Assembly (NCBI RefSeq): GCF_033568475.1
Contig: NC_133121.1
Location: 132,588,375-132,652,374, forward strand
Length of the DNA stretch: 64,000 bases
Origin: Henckelia pumila
Lineage: Eukaryota; Streptophyta; Magnoliopsida; Lamiales; Gesneriaceae
Direction of reading: 5' to 3'
Below are positions 1-12,380 of the stretch, piece after piece. Position 1 is the stretch's first letter. The number at the start of each line of letters is the position of its first letter. Both the position numbers and the translations under genes were made by a program. The notes under the pieces are model-generated. The model saw nothing but the letters and a program-made list of their open reading frames with translations. It had not been told where the DNA came from and ran no database searches.

Positions 1-346
1 AACAAAACCGAAAAATGCATATGTTTTGTATGTGTAAAATAGAGGATTTTTTTATATGTAATATTTTTTTAAAGTAAAAAATGAAGTAAGTGGGAGGTTT
101 AGTGAGATAATGGATAAGAAGGGTAATTACAGAATAAAAAAATTTTGTGTCCTCAAAGTTAGTTAATATTAGTGAAAAATGCACATGTTTTGCGTGTGTA
201 AAAGAAAATCTTTTTTAAAAGCAAATCATGAAGTTAGTGGAAAGTTTTAAAGTAAAATATTGGTAGAAAGAGATAATTTTGAAATAAATTATTTAGGTGT
301 TCTCAAGGTAGTTACTATGACCTACTCACCTTTTATAAGATAAAAT
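1..346 (-). mobile_element. Helitron copy 1 (part), 3' side beyond the window edge
   Basis: This stretch matches 12381-12724 with three mismatches in 344 bases and no gaps (constant offset 12380). In the second copy the same sequence lies between recognisable Helitron ends read on the minus strand, so this is a member of the same non-autonomous Helitron family. An older-type 3' end is visible: minus-strand CTAA|T at 169-172 after an imperfect ACACACGC...GTG hairpin. The right side stops at the CACTA terminus at 347. The left side is outside the window. No coding capacity is seen. Confidence 0.6.
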
Positions 347-360
347 CACTACAAAAAAAC

Positions 361-720
361 TGTGAAATAGAACCGGTACTTTAGCAGCGGTTAAGAAACC
401 GATTTAATTGTATTCCTTAATCCCAACGGTATTTTATAACCGATGCTAAAAACGCTTCAAGTGATAGGTATTACGCGCGGTTCATTTTCCGCTCCAGTTA
501 ATCAATATTTGCAGCGGTCGTTACAACACGCTTCTATACACGTTTAATTAAAGCGGTTTTAAACCGCTGTTACAGATATACCTTCCGAAGCGGTTAAAAA
601 CCGCTGGTATCATTGAGTATTAGAAGCGTTTATATAACCGCTTCGGAAAATCGTAACAACCGCGGGTAGTGTTGTTCTGTAGAAGTGGTTTCACGGACCG
701 CTTCGGATTTCCGATGCTAA
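361..720. repeat. CACTA left subterminal repeat array
   Basis: Many degenerate 9-12 bp units built on AAGCGGTT / AACCGCTT (also ACCGATGCTAA) occur in direct and inverted orientation, for example near 549, 577, 633 and 696. The same motif fills the other end of the element. Arrays of this kind are the binding sites of the TnpA-type protein in En/Spm elements. That function is inferred here from position and family. Confidence 0.8.
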
Positions 721-1720
721 AGGTTTCACACGTAATTAAAAGATAGGTTTTACACATCCCAAATCTATTTGGCATTAGCTTCCTCTCTTTCTTTGTTCGA
801 CGAAGTCAAAGATTTATTTGTCCTCATCTTCAACAGAAATTTCTTTACTTTTGGTTTTGTGGGTAATTATTTTTCTTTCTCTGTGTTTTTTTATGGTTTC
901 TCCTCTTCACATGTAGTTGCTGGTTGAAGGATTTTAATTCATTTTAGTTGGGGTTTTGATTGTAGATCAGTATATTCTCTCGATTACTGCCTTATTCATG
1001 TTTATATCTTTGAAGGATTAGGAAAAATTTTCATTCTTAATTTGTTTTCAATTATAGTAAATTTGATGTTCGAGATTGATAAATATGGGATGACCATTGT
1101 TAATGAGTTTTATATCTGAAAAATTACTTAATTTTACATATTCTGCGGATGCAAATGTCTTAGAAACTGGGATTTTTACTACAAAAAGTAATGAACAGAA
1201 ACACAACTCTTGTAATCAACTTTTGGTTATAAAAGTTGTTTGGAATATTTATATTTCCTTGCACACTTGGATTAAATTTTGCTCATAAAAGTATTTTTTA
1301 ACAGAGTTTGAATTATTTGAATATTAGATTTATATTTCCTTCTTATGCTATCATCAACTTTTCCTTCTAATATTTGACTAAGTTTAATTCAACTAATTAA
1401 GTTCAAAGATTACTAATTACATAATCTTGTCCAATTTTTTAATATTTGACCATTACAACAGAAAAATAAAATAGTTTTAATATTGCACACTGGTGAACAT
1501 TAGAATTCATTAAAATTTCACCATTAGAGATGTTTTTACTATTTAATAAAGAAAACAATATTTGTTATCATAATTAAGTTGTGTTAATAATTGACAATAG
1601 TTAACAAAAATTGGATGTACTATATGCGCAATTAAGTTATTTTTCTAGATTATTTAAGTTTTTATGAATATTTATTTTTTTGTTTGTAAACTTGTAGAAA
1701 TAATTGAATTGGATCGAAAG
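721..1720. other. CACTA 5' untranslated and intron-like region
   Basis: This is AT-rich DNA between the left subterminal array and the tnp2 start. It probably holds the transposon promoter and a leader intron: TTTGTAAACTTGTAG just before 1698 looks like a 3' splice site. The only open frame (1097-1288) has no recognisable similarity. Confidence 0.45.
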
Positions 1721-4700
1721 ATGAAGGAATGGATGACTTCTCCACGTGGCAGCCTTGAGTATCGGGTGGGAATCTTATATTTTTTACGTTTTGCATTTGG
1801 TGAAGCGACTCAAGAAGTCACTAAACCATGTCCTTGTTGCAAATGCATAAATTCATTGAATCATAACCGAGAGACCGTATATGAGTATCTGATGATAAAT
1901 GGTATCTTACAAGATTATCGGATCTGGAATTTTCATGGGAAAAAACTAACAGTACGAGATCATGATAGTTTCAACAATGAATTTCAGGATTCGGTTCAAC
2001 AAGTTTCTGAATTTATTAGCCATGAGCCCGTGGTACAAGAGATGTTATGTGATGCATTTGGAATGCACGAAGGTTCTATAAGTAATGAAAACAATATTGG
2101 CGCATCGACGAGTCATACATCAATGGAGTCTAATGTGAAAGATTTTTATCAATTAATAGAGGAAGGGAAACAACAGTTATATGTCGGTTGCACAGAGTTT
2201 TCTAAACTAACGTTCCTTGTTGAGTTATTTCAATTGAAAGTGAGTGGAAAATGGAGTGATAATTCATTTACGGCATTGTTGGACTTTCTTCGTCGAGTAC
2301 TTCCATCTGATGCTCATGTGCCTGCATATTTTTATGAAGCAAAAAAATTAATTTCTAAATTAGGACTTCATTATGAAAAGATACATGCTTGTCCAAATGA
2401 TTGCATGATTTATTGGGGGAAGGCTGAGAATGAGCAAGCTTGCAAAGTGTGTCACCTTTCAAGATGGAAAAATTTGCAGAAACCGTCGAAGCAGTCATGT
2501 AAAGGTAGGAAAAAACGTATTTTGGTTAAAATTCCATCCAAGGTCTTTTGGTATTTTCCATTGAAACCAAGACTGCAACGATTATTCATGTCATCCAAGA
2601 CATCTGAGAGTATGCAGTGGCATTTCAAGAAGCGTGTGTGTGATGGAACTCTGAGGCACCCAGCTGATTCTCAAGCATGGAAGGCGTTTGATGAACGACA
2701 TTGTGAATTTGCTTTTGATCCTAGAAACGTACGTTTGGGACTCGCCACCGATGGATTTAATCCATTTAAAAATCAAAGTACTGCGCATAGTACTTGGCCT
2801 GTTGTCCTATTGCCTTACAATTTGCCACCTTGGGAATGCATGAAGCCTCATTCTATCATATTATCCACACTTATTCCAGGTCCAAAAGCACCTGGAAATG
2901 ATATCGATGTGTATTTATGCCCTTTGTTGACTGAATTGAAAGATTTGTGGGAAAATGGGATTGTCACATATGACGCTTGTGACAAGAAAATGTTTCAAAT
3001 GCGGGCCGCATTACTTTGGACAATCAGTGACTTTCCTGGTTTGGGATGCTTATCTGGATGGAATACATATGCAAAGAACGCATGTCCAACTTGTGCTGAT
3101 AAGACTGATGCTTTGTACTTGAAGCATGGTAAAAAATGGTCATTTAGAGGGCATCGTCGTTTTCTACCACCTGATGCAGAAATTCGAACAATGTCCAGTT
3201 ATGGCAAGCCAGAGCATCGTGAGTTAGACTTGGTGCCACTATCTGGATCTGATGTTCTTAGAATGACTTTGAACAAGAATGTGGTTTTTGGTAAGAGTAG
3301 TGCTTCAAAATCAGCTGCGAAAATAAAAACCGGGTCAATGGAACAAATGTGGAGAAAAAAAAGTATATTTTTCAGCCTACCATATTGGGAATTTAATTTG
3401 ATTCGACACAATCTGGATCCAATGCACATTGAAAAAAATGTTTGTGATAACATTGTCGGAACACTTTTAGATGATTCCACAAAGAGTAAAGATAATTATG
3501 CCGCACGTAAAGATTTAAAAATTTTGGGTATTATGAAACAATTATGGCCACGGACACAACCAGATGGTGCAGAGTATTTGCCACCTGCATGTTTTTGTTT
3601 GACCAAAGCTGAAAAAAAAATATTTTGTTCTGTATTGAAAGATATCCGTGTTCCTGATGGTTTGTCTTCTGACATTTCAAAGCGTGTGGATATTGGGCGT
3701 TGTAGGATCATGGGTCTAAAAAGTCATGATTGTCATATCATGATAGAGCAGTTCCTTCCAATAGCTCTTCGTCGCGTGTTGTCAAAAAAAGTGACCACAC
3801 CACTTATTGTTTTGTGTGAGTATTTTAGGGCAGTCTGTGCAAAGTCCTTACAAGAACAAGAATTACAGAAGGCTGAAGAGGGAGTTGTTTTGGCTTTATG
3901 TCAATTAGAGAGAATTTTTCCTCCGTCCTTTTTCACAGTAATGGTTCATTTGGTGGTACATTTAGCTTATGAAGAAAGAGTTGCTGGGCCAGTAAATTAT
4001 CGGTGGATGTATCCAATTGAAAGGTATTTGGGGAAACTTAAAAATTTTGTCAAAAATAAAGCACGTCCAGAGGCCAATATTGCAGAAGCATATTTAGCAG
4101 ATGAATGTGTTGTGTTTTGTTCTCGTTATTTGGATGGGAACAATTCATTTAACAATCAAAGAACACGACATATAGAGACACCTGATATTGAGTTTCCTGC
4201 GCTCCCAATGTTTCCACAAGTAGGGCGACCGACAAAAGGGCGTCAAATAGTTACTTTGGATGACAAAACTCGAAACCAAGCTCATAGATATATTCTCTCT
4301 AATTGTACAGCATTGCAACCATATCGTGAGTAAGTATCATTTGTTGAATACACAGTTTGTTTAGTTTTTTGTAAACAATATAATTTTCTAACTTTTATTA
4401 TTGACATTATTGTATAGTCAACTGAAAAATGAATTGAAGAAAAGACATAGATATGGTCAGCGTCCAAGTAATTCTCAATTTGATGACATGGTTAGACTGC
4501 AATTTCCAGAATTGTTTGCAAGACGAGTAAGTAACATATGTCATTCATTTATATTGCAAGTGTATTGATAGATTGATTACCTGTTGAAATTTTTATTTCT
4601 CAGGGTGAATTTATTATTTATACCTTGTAGGTTGATCGTGAAAATGAACAAATTGAAGACTTAGATCTGAGGGTACTTTCACGTGGTCCAAATCCAATAG

Positions 4701-5293
4701 CATTTAGTTACCGTGAGTTCAACATAAATGGTTTTGATTTTCGCACGATTGAATCTGAACAAAGCAAAAAAGTACAAAATAGTGGGGTCATGGTGCAGGC
4801 GATGCATGATAATGATGATCGTGAGTCAATCTATTATGGTCGATTAATTGATGTCATCTCGCTTGATTTCGGTGGTCGTGGACGAATTGTTCTTTTTCGA
4901 TGTGATTGGGTTAACACCACTGTAGGTTTGAAAGTTGATCAATTTTGATTTTCATTGGTGAATTTTTCACGCTTGATACATACAGGAGAACGTGAGGAAC
5001 ATGAACCTTTTGTTTTGGCTTCGCAAGCTCAAATGGTTTATTATGTTCGTGATCCAAAGGACGAGGATTGGTACTGTGTCATTCGTCACACACCAAGAGA
5101 TACATACAATATGGGTGATGAAGATGACATGGATACAATGCATTTTATTCATAATAATGTTTCTAATATGCAGTTGATATTAGGTGATGTAAATAGTACA
5201 GATGTTGAGTTAATTAGAGATGATGTAGAGGGCTCAATGGTTGATGTTCTTCCAGAGGTGGAGAATGAAACTGATGATGAAAATCTTGTTTGA
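1721..5293 (+). pseudogene. CACTA tnp2-family transposase, premature stop in the DUF4216 region
   Basis: The predicted catalytic transposase of the CACTA element. Exons are 1721-4329, 4418-4526 and 4631-5293, with GT-AG borders and matching phases. I start at the ATG at 1721 because the N-terminus MKEWMTSPRGSLEY matches the family's Transpos_assoc domain; upstream codons look like leader or intron. In order: the Transpos_assoc zinc-binding region (CPCCKC near residue 48), the tnp2 core (ACPTCAD, WSFRGHRRFLP, NLDPMHIEKNV), DUF4218 (about residues 655-770, with VHLVVHLAYEERVAGPV), then DUF4216 in exon 3. An in-frame TGA at 4946-4948 stands where the family normally has a glycine, one substitution from GGA. 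The frame stays open afterwards to 5293 (YYVRDPKDEDWY). The truncated product would be about 1011 residues, so a complete protein is unlikely. Confidence 0.85.
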
Positions 5294-6389
5294 TCTTTGG
5301 GGTTTTTTTTCATAATATTGAAACTTTCAAAACAATTTTTGGCAGATGTGAGATAGTGCTCTAATTTTTTTTTATGGCTTATTACTGTATCTTTTTATTT
5401 TCATTCTAGTTGGTTTCTGCATTTGATCGTGTATTTGGCTCTTGGTTTGGTATTTACTTTGTCAAGAAGGATAGATTTAGAGAGGTGAAGACAAATCGTG
5501 TGTTGATCCTTTGTTCTTTTGCATTGTGACTGTACTATTTGGTACAGAGACATAACCCTTTATAGTGTTTTAACTAAGCTCTTTGCCATTGCATTTTTTC
5601 TTGTGGGTTTATTGATATTTTGTTATCTGGGATGGTTAGTTATGTGCCGGATTCACAAGAGGATTGTAAAGTGTCATAGGAGGATGACAAAGTGGGTACA
5701 TGTTTGGCCAAGATATGCAGTAGCTCAATTTATTACTGCTGATATTGATAAAAATAGTTTTGTGAGGTAGTTCTCAACTATTTGTGAGCAATTTAGGTCT
5801 TATCCATTTTGAATTGGAGCGAATAATTTTATGTTCACAAGGCATGTATCTCTGTTCTGGTTTTGATAATGATTTGTATTTTATGATGGTTTAATTTTTA
5901 TACTATTTTGAGTTAGGTGCGTCTATGCATATTTCTAGCCACAGTATTGAGATTGGTTTGGAGAGGGGAAGATAAATTATTATAGCAAATTAGCTTTATT
6001 TCTAGCCACAATCTTTGCTCTGTTTTTTTGGAAGGAAATTTTTTATTTCTATATAGTATTTCGATCTGCACTAAAATTATATTGCATTTGGGCTTCTTGC
6101 TGTTGTCCTCTTGCACGAATGACTTGAATCATTAAAAGATTAATTAATCTCAATTACAAAAAAAAATGACCCCAAGAATTGAATATTTATTTCTTTGAGT
6201 TGGTGCAGTGCAACGAGCCAATGTTATATAGATTATTTCATTGCACCATTATTATTTAATAATGATTTCAATCAAGTTTTTTCTATTATCTTCCAAACTC
6301 TTTTATTTGTGAACATGAGAACTACATGTGGGTCATATAATTTCTACTTTCGCTGTTAAACCATCAGTTTTGCTATAATATTTTAATTA

Positions 6390-6425
<36 letters not shown>

Positions 6426-6451
6426 CTTAAACAAATACGTAGAAGTAGAAT
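5294..6451. other. CACTA spacer after tnp2
   Basis: This is non-coding AT-rich DNA between the two transposase genes. It ends in a (TA)n tract near 6398-6424. A short open frame at 5519-5770 has a hydrophobic stretch but no recognisable family, and I do not call it a gene. Confidence 0.5.
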
Positions 6452-7050
6452 CAAGGTTCTAAAAAGCATGAAACATTTTGAAGCGTGCGAGCCAAGCTTC
6501 AAGCTTTTTAAGCTTAAGCGTGATTACTACGATCTTAAACGTACGCTTAAGCGAAAAAAACCATTTTTAATTTAAACTATAGTTATAGTTATCTCAAACA
6601 AATTAACGGAGTAAATAATAAATGAATATAATAAGTTCAAGTGTAATGCATTAATTCTTTGTTAGATTCTAATTCAATTTATTTAATCATTCATTTCATA
6701 TCTTTTGTCATCAAACATAAACTAAATTAATTGGTCTAATTTAAAATATTAGCTGTAAAATCCATCAATATGTAATGCATTCACATAAACGCTACACTTA
6801 ACTATACAATATTGTACATTTCTAACATTGCTAACAATCACTCACTAATAAAATCGCTAATTTATGATCTATTTTTATCTTATTAATCAATTTTGGTTTT
6901 AGAAAAGTCACATATATGCGTATTTAACGAGACTTAACATGATCAACTTATGTCTAACTGCTTTTGGGCAAAACAAAGCGTTTTGGCGAAACTTCAAGCT
7001 TAAGCGAGATTAAGCGATAGCGAGACTTAATCAAGCTTTTTAGAACAATG
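6452..7050. mobile_element. hAT-type MITE inserted in the CACTA element
   Basis: The terminal inverted repeats are CAAGGTTCTAAAAAGC (left) and, read inward from the right, CATTGTTCTAAAAAGC. They are flanked by 8-bp duplications AGTAGAAT (6444-6451) and AGTAGAAG (7051-7058), one mismatch apart. The 8-bp target size and the TIR style indicate the hAT superfamily. Both ends are rich in AGCTTAAGCG-type subterminal repeats. Nothing is encoded, so the element is non-autonomous. Confidence 0.85.
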
Positions 7051-7492
7051 AGTAGAAGTAATTATTTTCATACACTATGTCTTGAAATAAACAGAGCTAT
7101 TATTTTATATTTTTTAGAATTCAAGATAGTTATGAAAATCAAAACATTAATTTTTAAATATTAAAATGTTTATACATGATAGTTGTCTAAACAAATATTT
7201 AATACATTTTATAATTTAAAAAATAATATTTTATAAGTACATGCTCAAACTGAATCATAATGTGTTAATGATCATCAGGATATAATAGAAGTAACCCCAA
7301 AGTTGGAGAAAATATTTTATTTTTAATTAATTAATTTTAATTTAATACAAAATTTATCATAATATATTTTTTAAAAAAATAAATTTCAAATGTAAAGCCA
7401 TTTACCCCGAAACTGATAGAGATTTCTTTTAAAAAAAGGTTTTGTTTATATTATATAAAAGTAATATAAATAGATTTAAATGTAAAAACATA
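7051..7492. other. AT-rich spacer inside the CACTA element
   Basis: Apart from the hAT target duplication at its left edge, I see only AT-rich sequence with no open frame and no repeat structure. Confidence 0.4.
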
Positions 7493-7790
7493 TCTCTCCT
7501 TATACATAAAAAATATCCCTCTTAGATACCATTTTTTTATTTTTCGAAATTGCCTTAATGTGATATAAGTATTACAATTTTATTTTTATTTGTTTTCTTC
7601 AAATTTCAATAATTTTTCTCAACTAAACATTATAAATAAGATAAATTGATAAATAAATTTAAAATTTACTTTTATATTATATTATAAATGGGAAAAAATA
7701 AATTTAAATATAATATTTATATATAACATACAATATTAAATATATTATATGATTTTATACACACGCAACGCGTGTGTGTGATTATGCTAG
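7493..7790 (+). mobile_element. Small non-autonomous Helitron
   Basis: The 3' end is diagnostic: a hairpin with arms ACACACGC and GCGTGTGT (7759-7766 and 7770-7777, loop AAC), then GATTATG and the terminal CTAG at 7787-7790, followed by a host T. The 5' end is placed at TCTCTCC (7493) after a host A, fitting insertion between A and T. The 3' end is firm; the 5' end is inferred from the TC start and could lie elsewhere. There is no coding sequence. Confidence 0.7.
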
Positions 7791-8906
7791 TATTTATTAA
7801 AATTTAAATCATATTAGATAATAATCTCTATAAATAATAATGACTTTTAAAATAATTTGATTGGTTTTTTTTTGTGAAATTTGATACAGATCACGATTTG
7901 TTTCGGAAATTTTTGAAGTTACCTTATTAATATATATATTTTTAAAGTAAAGTTACCATATTTTTATTAAGAGACAAAAAAAAAAATTATTTACTTCCCT
8001 TCACACTTACACTCCCGCCCCCAAAATTCCACTCTCCCGCTTCATTCATGTCGATTCATCTCCCTCCCCCATTTTTCCCTTGATCTGCTTCTACCCATTA
8101 TCTATTTTTCAGAAATCGTTTGCTACCGTCAAAAAAAAAAAAAAAGAAATCGTTCGCTTATTGCCTTGCGAGCTTGATTTACCACTCCATTCTTCTCTCC
8201 TATTCGTGCAAAGCTGAGCCGCTGCTTCTGGATTTGTAAGGTAATTGATTTATGTCTCTCTTTTTGAAGCATTTCCTTCAAACACCTATGCAACGGTTTT
8301 CAATTATTTGACTCCCCAATTTCTGAAACTGGATCGTCTCATTGACACACTCAGATTTCAACTGCTCTCTCCTATGTTTCACCGTTTTTTCGTTTCGTCG
8401 TATGTTACTTTGTTGTTTTTGCTTCTTTTTTTTTTTTAATCAAATGACATACGCTAAATGGGAGAATATATAGGAACTTCGAATTTTAAATTGGCACGAT
8501 AATATACCTTTTTATATTTCTTGTATCTATTAACGGTTTTGAGTAATGTATTATGGCCAAGTTACAGTCATTTCTTAGTTTAAATTGTTTTTTTGTTTTT
8601 TTTTTTGTGGTTGTAAGTTCTCTCTATGTCTTTACTGCTTGCAAACAGAGTGTTTATAAAAATTCTAATTGCTTGGATTTCCCAGGGAGCAATAAAATAT
8701 ATTCTTTTCGTTTGTTTGCCATCAATCATAGTTTATGATGCTGAAAAATTTTCATATTCAATCTGCCTGGAGAATTCTTTTTGTGGTATGATAGCTTAAT
8801 GTATAATATTAGTTTCCTTAACCAAAGTAGTAATTTTAAATTTTTTTTTAGTTTTTTTCAATGATTGATAGACTGAATATAATTGTGTTGTAGGTAAGTT
8901 TCAAAA
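7791..8906. other. CACTA internal spacer and leader of the second gene
   Basis: AT-rich DNA is followed from about 8000 by a C/T-rich leader that looks like a promoter and 5' UTR. A probable leader intron ends at TTGTAG just before 8894. Open frames at 8245-8439 and 8553-8738 are low-complexity and match no family. Confidence 0.4.
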
Positions 8907-10869
8907 ATGACAAACAAAAGAATGCGGAAATTGATTCTAAATAGCCAAAGACGATCTAGGGGAGAGGAATCAAGTAACAGAGGCGCTAATGATGAAAATG
9001 AATCACAAAACATAACATCAAACGAAGGGGTTAATGATGACCAAGGTAAAAATGTCACGAATGTTAAATTATATTTACAATACCAAGGGAAATCATATTT
9101 TAATAACATTTTTCAGATGAGAATGAGGACATGCCTTCATCCGAAGCGCAACAAAGAAGACGTGGAAAGACTGTTATGAGGGATATCCATGCATTAGATC
9201 CTGGTCGTTTGCTAGTAGTTAAATTCAATGAAAGGGGACAGCCTTACGGTGATCTACAACCAACTCTTGCAAATTTTATTGGGACTGTTGCACGGAATGG
9301 GAATGCATTGCCACTACACTATTTAGATTGGAGAAAAATGCCGAGAAAACGTTTGAATGATGCATGGAAGGAAGTTATTGTAAGTTTGTCAAAGTGTTTA
9401 AGTTATATTATGAATTTCAAACATTAAGACATTTCATTTTACGTTATAGGCACACTTCGATATCCCCGAACGTCATAGGGGTGTTATAATGCAAATGATG
9501 GGGGCTGCTTGGAGACGGTGGAGGACTGAAGTGAAAGCTACATCTTATGATTCGAATATGTCGTTAGAAGAGCTTGTTCAAATACAACTCATTCCTCATG
9601 GGCTATCACAACAAACTTGGGAGACTTTATGTGACTATTGGAAAAAAACCGAGGTAGTAGTTGTATTAATTGCTTTTGACATGTGTTGTTTGTGAATATA
9701 ATTTTATTACAAACTTTTTTGTTAGGATATTTCAAAAATCAATAGAGAAAATGCAAACAAAAAGAAAGGGACTCATGCACAAGGACGCACGAGTATTCCA
9801 TCATTGGAACATAAGTTTGTAAGACATTTTTCCCTTTACATCTATTTTTATATTGTATATTTCGTGTCATGTTTGCTGCTCTACAATTTAATGCTATTAT
9901 TATCTATTGAAATTTTTTAATGAGATTTTTAAATTTAGTACAAGAGATACGGTATAACAATTAGCTTTTATATATGAATTAACGTTGTTAATACTTGGTG
10001 TTAAATGTTAATTTGTTATTTTAGTTTCAAGAGAATGGCAGAAAACCGTCTCGTATTGAAATACTACATTTGAGTCGGCGAAGTAGTAAGAAAGGAGGTG
10101 CGCCTGTTGACGATGAAGCAATACGAGTTGAGGTAATTATATAATATCTTTCAAATGTTATTTTTATTCTATTAAAAATTTATTTATTTTTCTTAGAATG
10201 AGCTTCAAGATGCTGTGCATCGTCACCTCGAAGATAAGCCCGAAGGAACACAACCAATAGAAGTGCACGAGGAGGCATTTCGGTAATTTAGTTATTATTC
10301 AATTTTTTTCTCATAAAAACTATTATATATTGTTAAACATTAATTATATTCTTTCATATAGTGATGTTTTTGGACTTGAGCATTCTGGTCGGGTTCGATG
10401 TTTAGGAGCTGGTGCACTACCTAGTCAAGTGTTTCCAGAGCAATGCAAACGCAACTTAGTTTATAGGCAAGAGTGCAATCCTACCTTCGCATTCACAGAG
10501 GAATTTAGATCAATGACTGAGAAAATTAAAGAAATGGAGGCACGAGAAGCACAACGACAGACAGAAATGGAGCAAATGAGAAGACAAATGCAAGGAAATC
10601 AAATTCAAAATTTTGGACAAATTATGCAAAGCATGATGTCTGGAAGTGCTGGAGGATCTCGTGGACCAGAGTCATTACCGTCACAGGTAATATTTTTCAT
10701 AACTTGAAATTGGATAATTGTATGATTCAAATATGAAAGCAAATTTTTTTACTTTTTTTTTTTGTAGATGGCAACTATGTTGGCAAATATCATACAACAA
10801 TGTATTAATGCTCCATCAAATGCAGAAGAAAATGCTTGTGGTTCCTCCCCTCCAAGAGAACAAGATTAA
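8907..10869 (+). CDS. CACTA second protein, plant transposase Transposase_24 (Ptta/En/Spm) family
   Basis: Eight exons join in frame: 8907-9045, 9117-9379, 9450-9653, 9726-9818, 10025-10132, 10197-10282, 10362-10686 and 10768-10869. All have GT-AG borders and give 439 residues with no internal stop. The core matches the Transposase_24 domain: RDIHALDPGRLLVVKFNERG, then the tryptophan-rich helices around WRKMPRKRLNDAWKEV, GAAWRRWRTEVK and LSQQTWETLCDYW. A glutamate/glutamine-rich coiled coil follows (EKIKEMEAREAQRQTEMEQM, about residues 342-365). This class is the DNA-binding partner of the catalytic transposase and probably recognises the subterminal repeats. Exon assembly is by hand, but the phases agree at every junction. 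Unlike tnp2 upstream, this gene looks intact. Confidence 0.85.
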
Positions 10870-11569
10870 ATTTTCGCACTGGATCGGTGAGGTTAGTTTT
10901 TTGCTAGAGTCTTGTGCTATTATATCTTGATGTTTAATTTACATGGATTTATCATGCGTATTAGAATAAAACTTCGAACAAATTTGCAACATTATCTCAA
11001 TCATGTGTTTTTATATTATCGTAATAGTGACACTTATTTATGACATTTTTTTTTTCCAAATTGTGACTCCTCTAGCAATTTCTATTAATTTTATGAGTTT
11101 AACTTTCATTTTGCAATTATGATCAATTAACTTTTCTTTTTTTTTTTAAATTGTCTTCATACATGCTTAATCAATCTATTATGCTGATTTTTGAATATAT
11201 TTGGATTATACAGATTCTATTTTTCTGCCGCTTGGACCAAATGCAATGTTCATGGATGACTGATGTGTTGAAGATGTTTGGAATTTTTTTGCATAAACTG
11301 CGGGTTCAAACTTAAGAAAGGATTTGTTTTGATGCGTGTCTTTTGCATAAAATGTTTTGTGGATAGAAACAAGAAGATTTTGAGTTGGTTTCATATTCTG
11401 GATATTGTCAATCGATTTGGTACTTAGAATTATTATTTTCAAAATTTACTTTTGAATGTTTTACATATTTGATAACGTAAATATTTTGTGAGTTATATAA
11501 ATTAGTTTTGATGAATGAAATGTGAATATCATAAACTAATTTATGAAATACGGAATTTATTGATTGATG
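10870..11569. other. CACTA 3' non-coding region
   Basis: AT-rich DNA between the Transposase_24 stop and the right subterminal array. It probably holds the 3' UTR and a polyadenylation region. I see no gene here. Confidence 0.45.
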
Positions 11570-12120
11570 CGAGCCTAAAAAAAAAGGCTTCCAATCGTAT
11601 ACATTAAATAGAAGCGGTTTGATCCGATGCAAACACATCTTATAGAAGCGGTATCTAACCGCTTCTAATAAATTTCATTCGTATCGGGCCAATTCTGCGG
11701 CAATAGGTTTGCATCTAGAGCGGTTACAACTGTTTCTAAATGTGTCCAACAGAAGTGGTTTTTAACCGCTCCAATAGACACGAAACAGAACCGGTTACAA
11801 TACTTGCTAAACGCATATTTTCAGCAGCGGTTAACAAGCGTTGCAAAATGCATATCCCAAGCGGCTAAAAACTGGTTCTGTTAAAATAGAATTACAAACG
11901 GTTATAACCGAGGCTGTAGAGGCGTTATAGGAGCGGTTATGTCCGATGCGATAGCTTAACATCCGAAGCGGTAATTAGACTTTCACCACCGGTGATTAAT
12001 ACCGACTCTATAAGAATTAGCGACGGTGAGTACCAAAGCGGTTGTCAAACCGCTTCAAATAATATGGCAACGGTCAAAAACCGCTTCTAAAGGCCATATT
12101 TAACCGCTTCTAATAATATA
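11570..12120. repeat. CACTA right subterminal repeat array
   Basis: There are more than fifteen degenerate AACCGCTTC / GAAGCGGTT units in both orientations, for example near 11604, 11644, 11659, 12038, 12081 and 12101. They mirror the left array. The last clear unit ends near 12110. The sequence then turns into a TA tract without the expected terminal inverted repeat. Confidence 0.8.
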
Positions 12121-12209
12121 TATATATATATTCTTTTTAATATACCTACATATAGAAAATCAGAGGTTTGCTTAGGTAGCGTTTGGGCATTTAAACATTT
12201 TTATTTTAT

Positions 12210-12210
<1 letters not shown>

Positions 12211-12258
<48 letters not shown>
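12211..12258. repeat. (ATT)n microsatellite
   Basis: About sixteen perfect TAT/ATT triplets. The Helitron that starts at 12262 appears to have inserted at the edge of this tract. The other side of the insertion (from 17515) is also simple TA/ATA-rich sequence. Confidence 0.9.
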
Positions 12259-12261
<3 letters not shown>

Positions 12262-12343
12262 CTAGTGAAAAATGTGGTAACCTCGATGCTACCCTCAGAT
12301 AGTGCCCTGGGGGATCCACTGATTTTGACCAATCATGGGGTTA

Positions 12344-12380
12344 CATGTTGCCCGCAGGATAATACCCTGCGGGCAGCATG
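12344..12380. repeat. GC-rich perfect-stem hairpin inside Helitron copy 2
   Basis: CATGTTGCCCGCAGG and CCTGCGGGCAGCATG form a stem of about 15 bp with one mismatch around an ATAATAC-type loop. It is strikingly GC-rich for this region and directly adjoins the block shared with positions 1-344. It lies in the segment between the old and new Helitron 3' ends. Confidence 0.75.

Larger units (their letters stand above)
347..12120 (+). mobile_element. CACTA (En/Spm) DNA transposon, right terminus missing
   Basis: The left end begins CACTACAAAAAAAC, the classic CACTA terminal inverted repeat, preceded by AAT as a possible 3-bp target duplication. Subterminal arrays of AACCGCTTC/GAAGCGGTT repeats in both orientations lie at both ends (361-720 and about 11570-12120), as expected for transposase-binding arrays. 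Between them are a tnp2 gene and a Transposase_24 gene in the same orientation. The expected right end (GTTTTTTTGTAGTG) is not present before the (ATT)n tract, so the right terminus was lost or deleted. A hAT-type MITE and a small Helitron lie inside. Confidence 0.85.

Noticed and set aside
5519-5770. 83-residue open frame with a hydrophobic helix inside the CACTA element
   Set aside because: No family resemblance, no consistent start context, and it lies in spacer DNA of a transposon; AT-rich sequence easily gives hydrophobic frames.
12271-12380. Hammerhead-type ribozyme or retrozyme in the GC-rich block
   Set aside because: The stem-loop is present but the conserved CUGAUGA and GAAA core is not.
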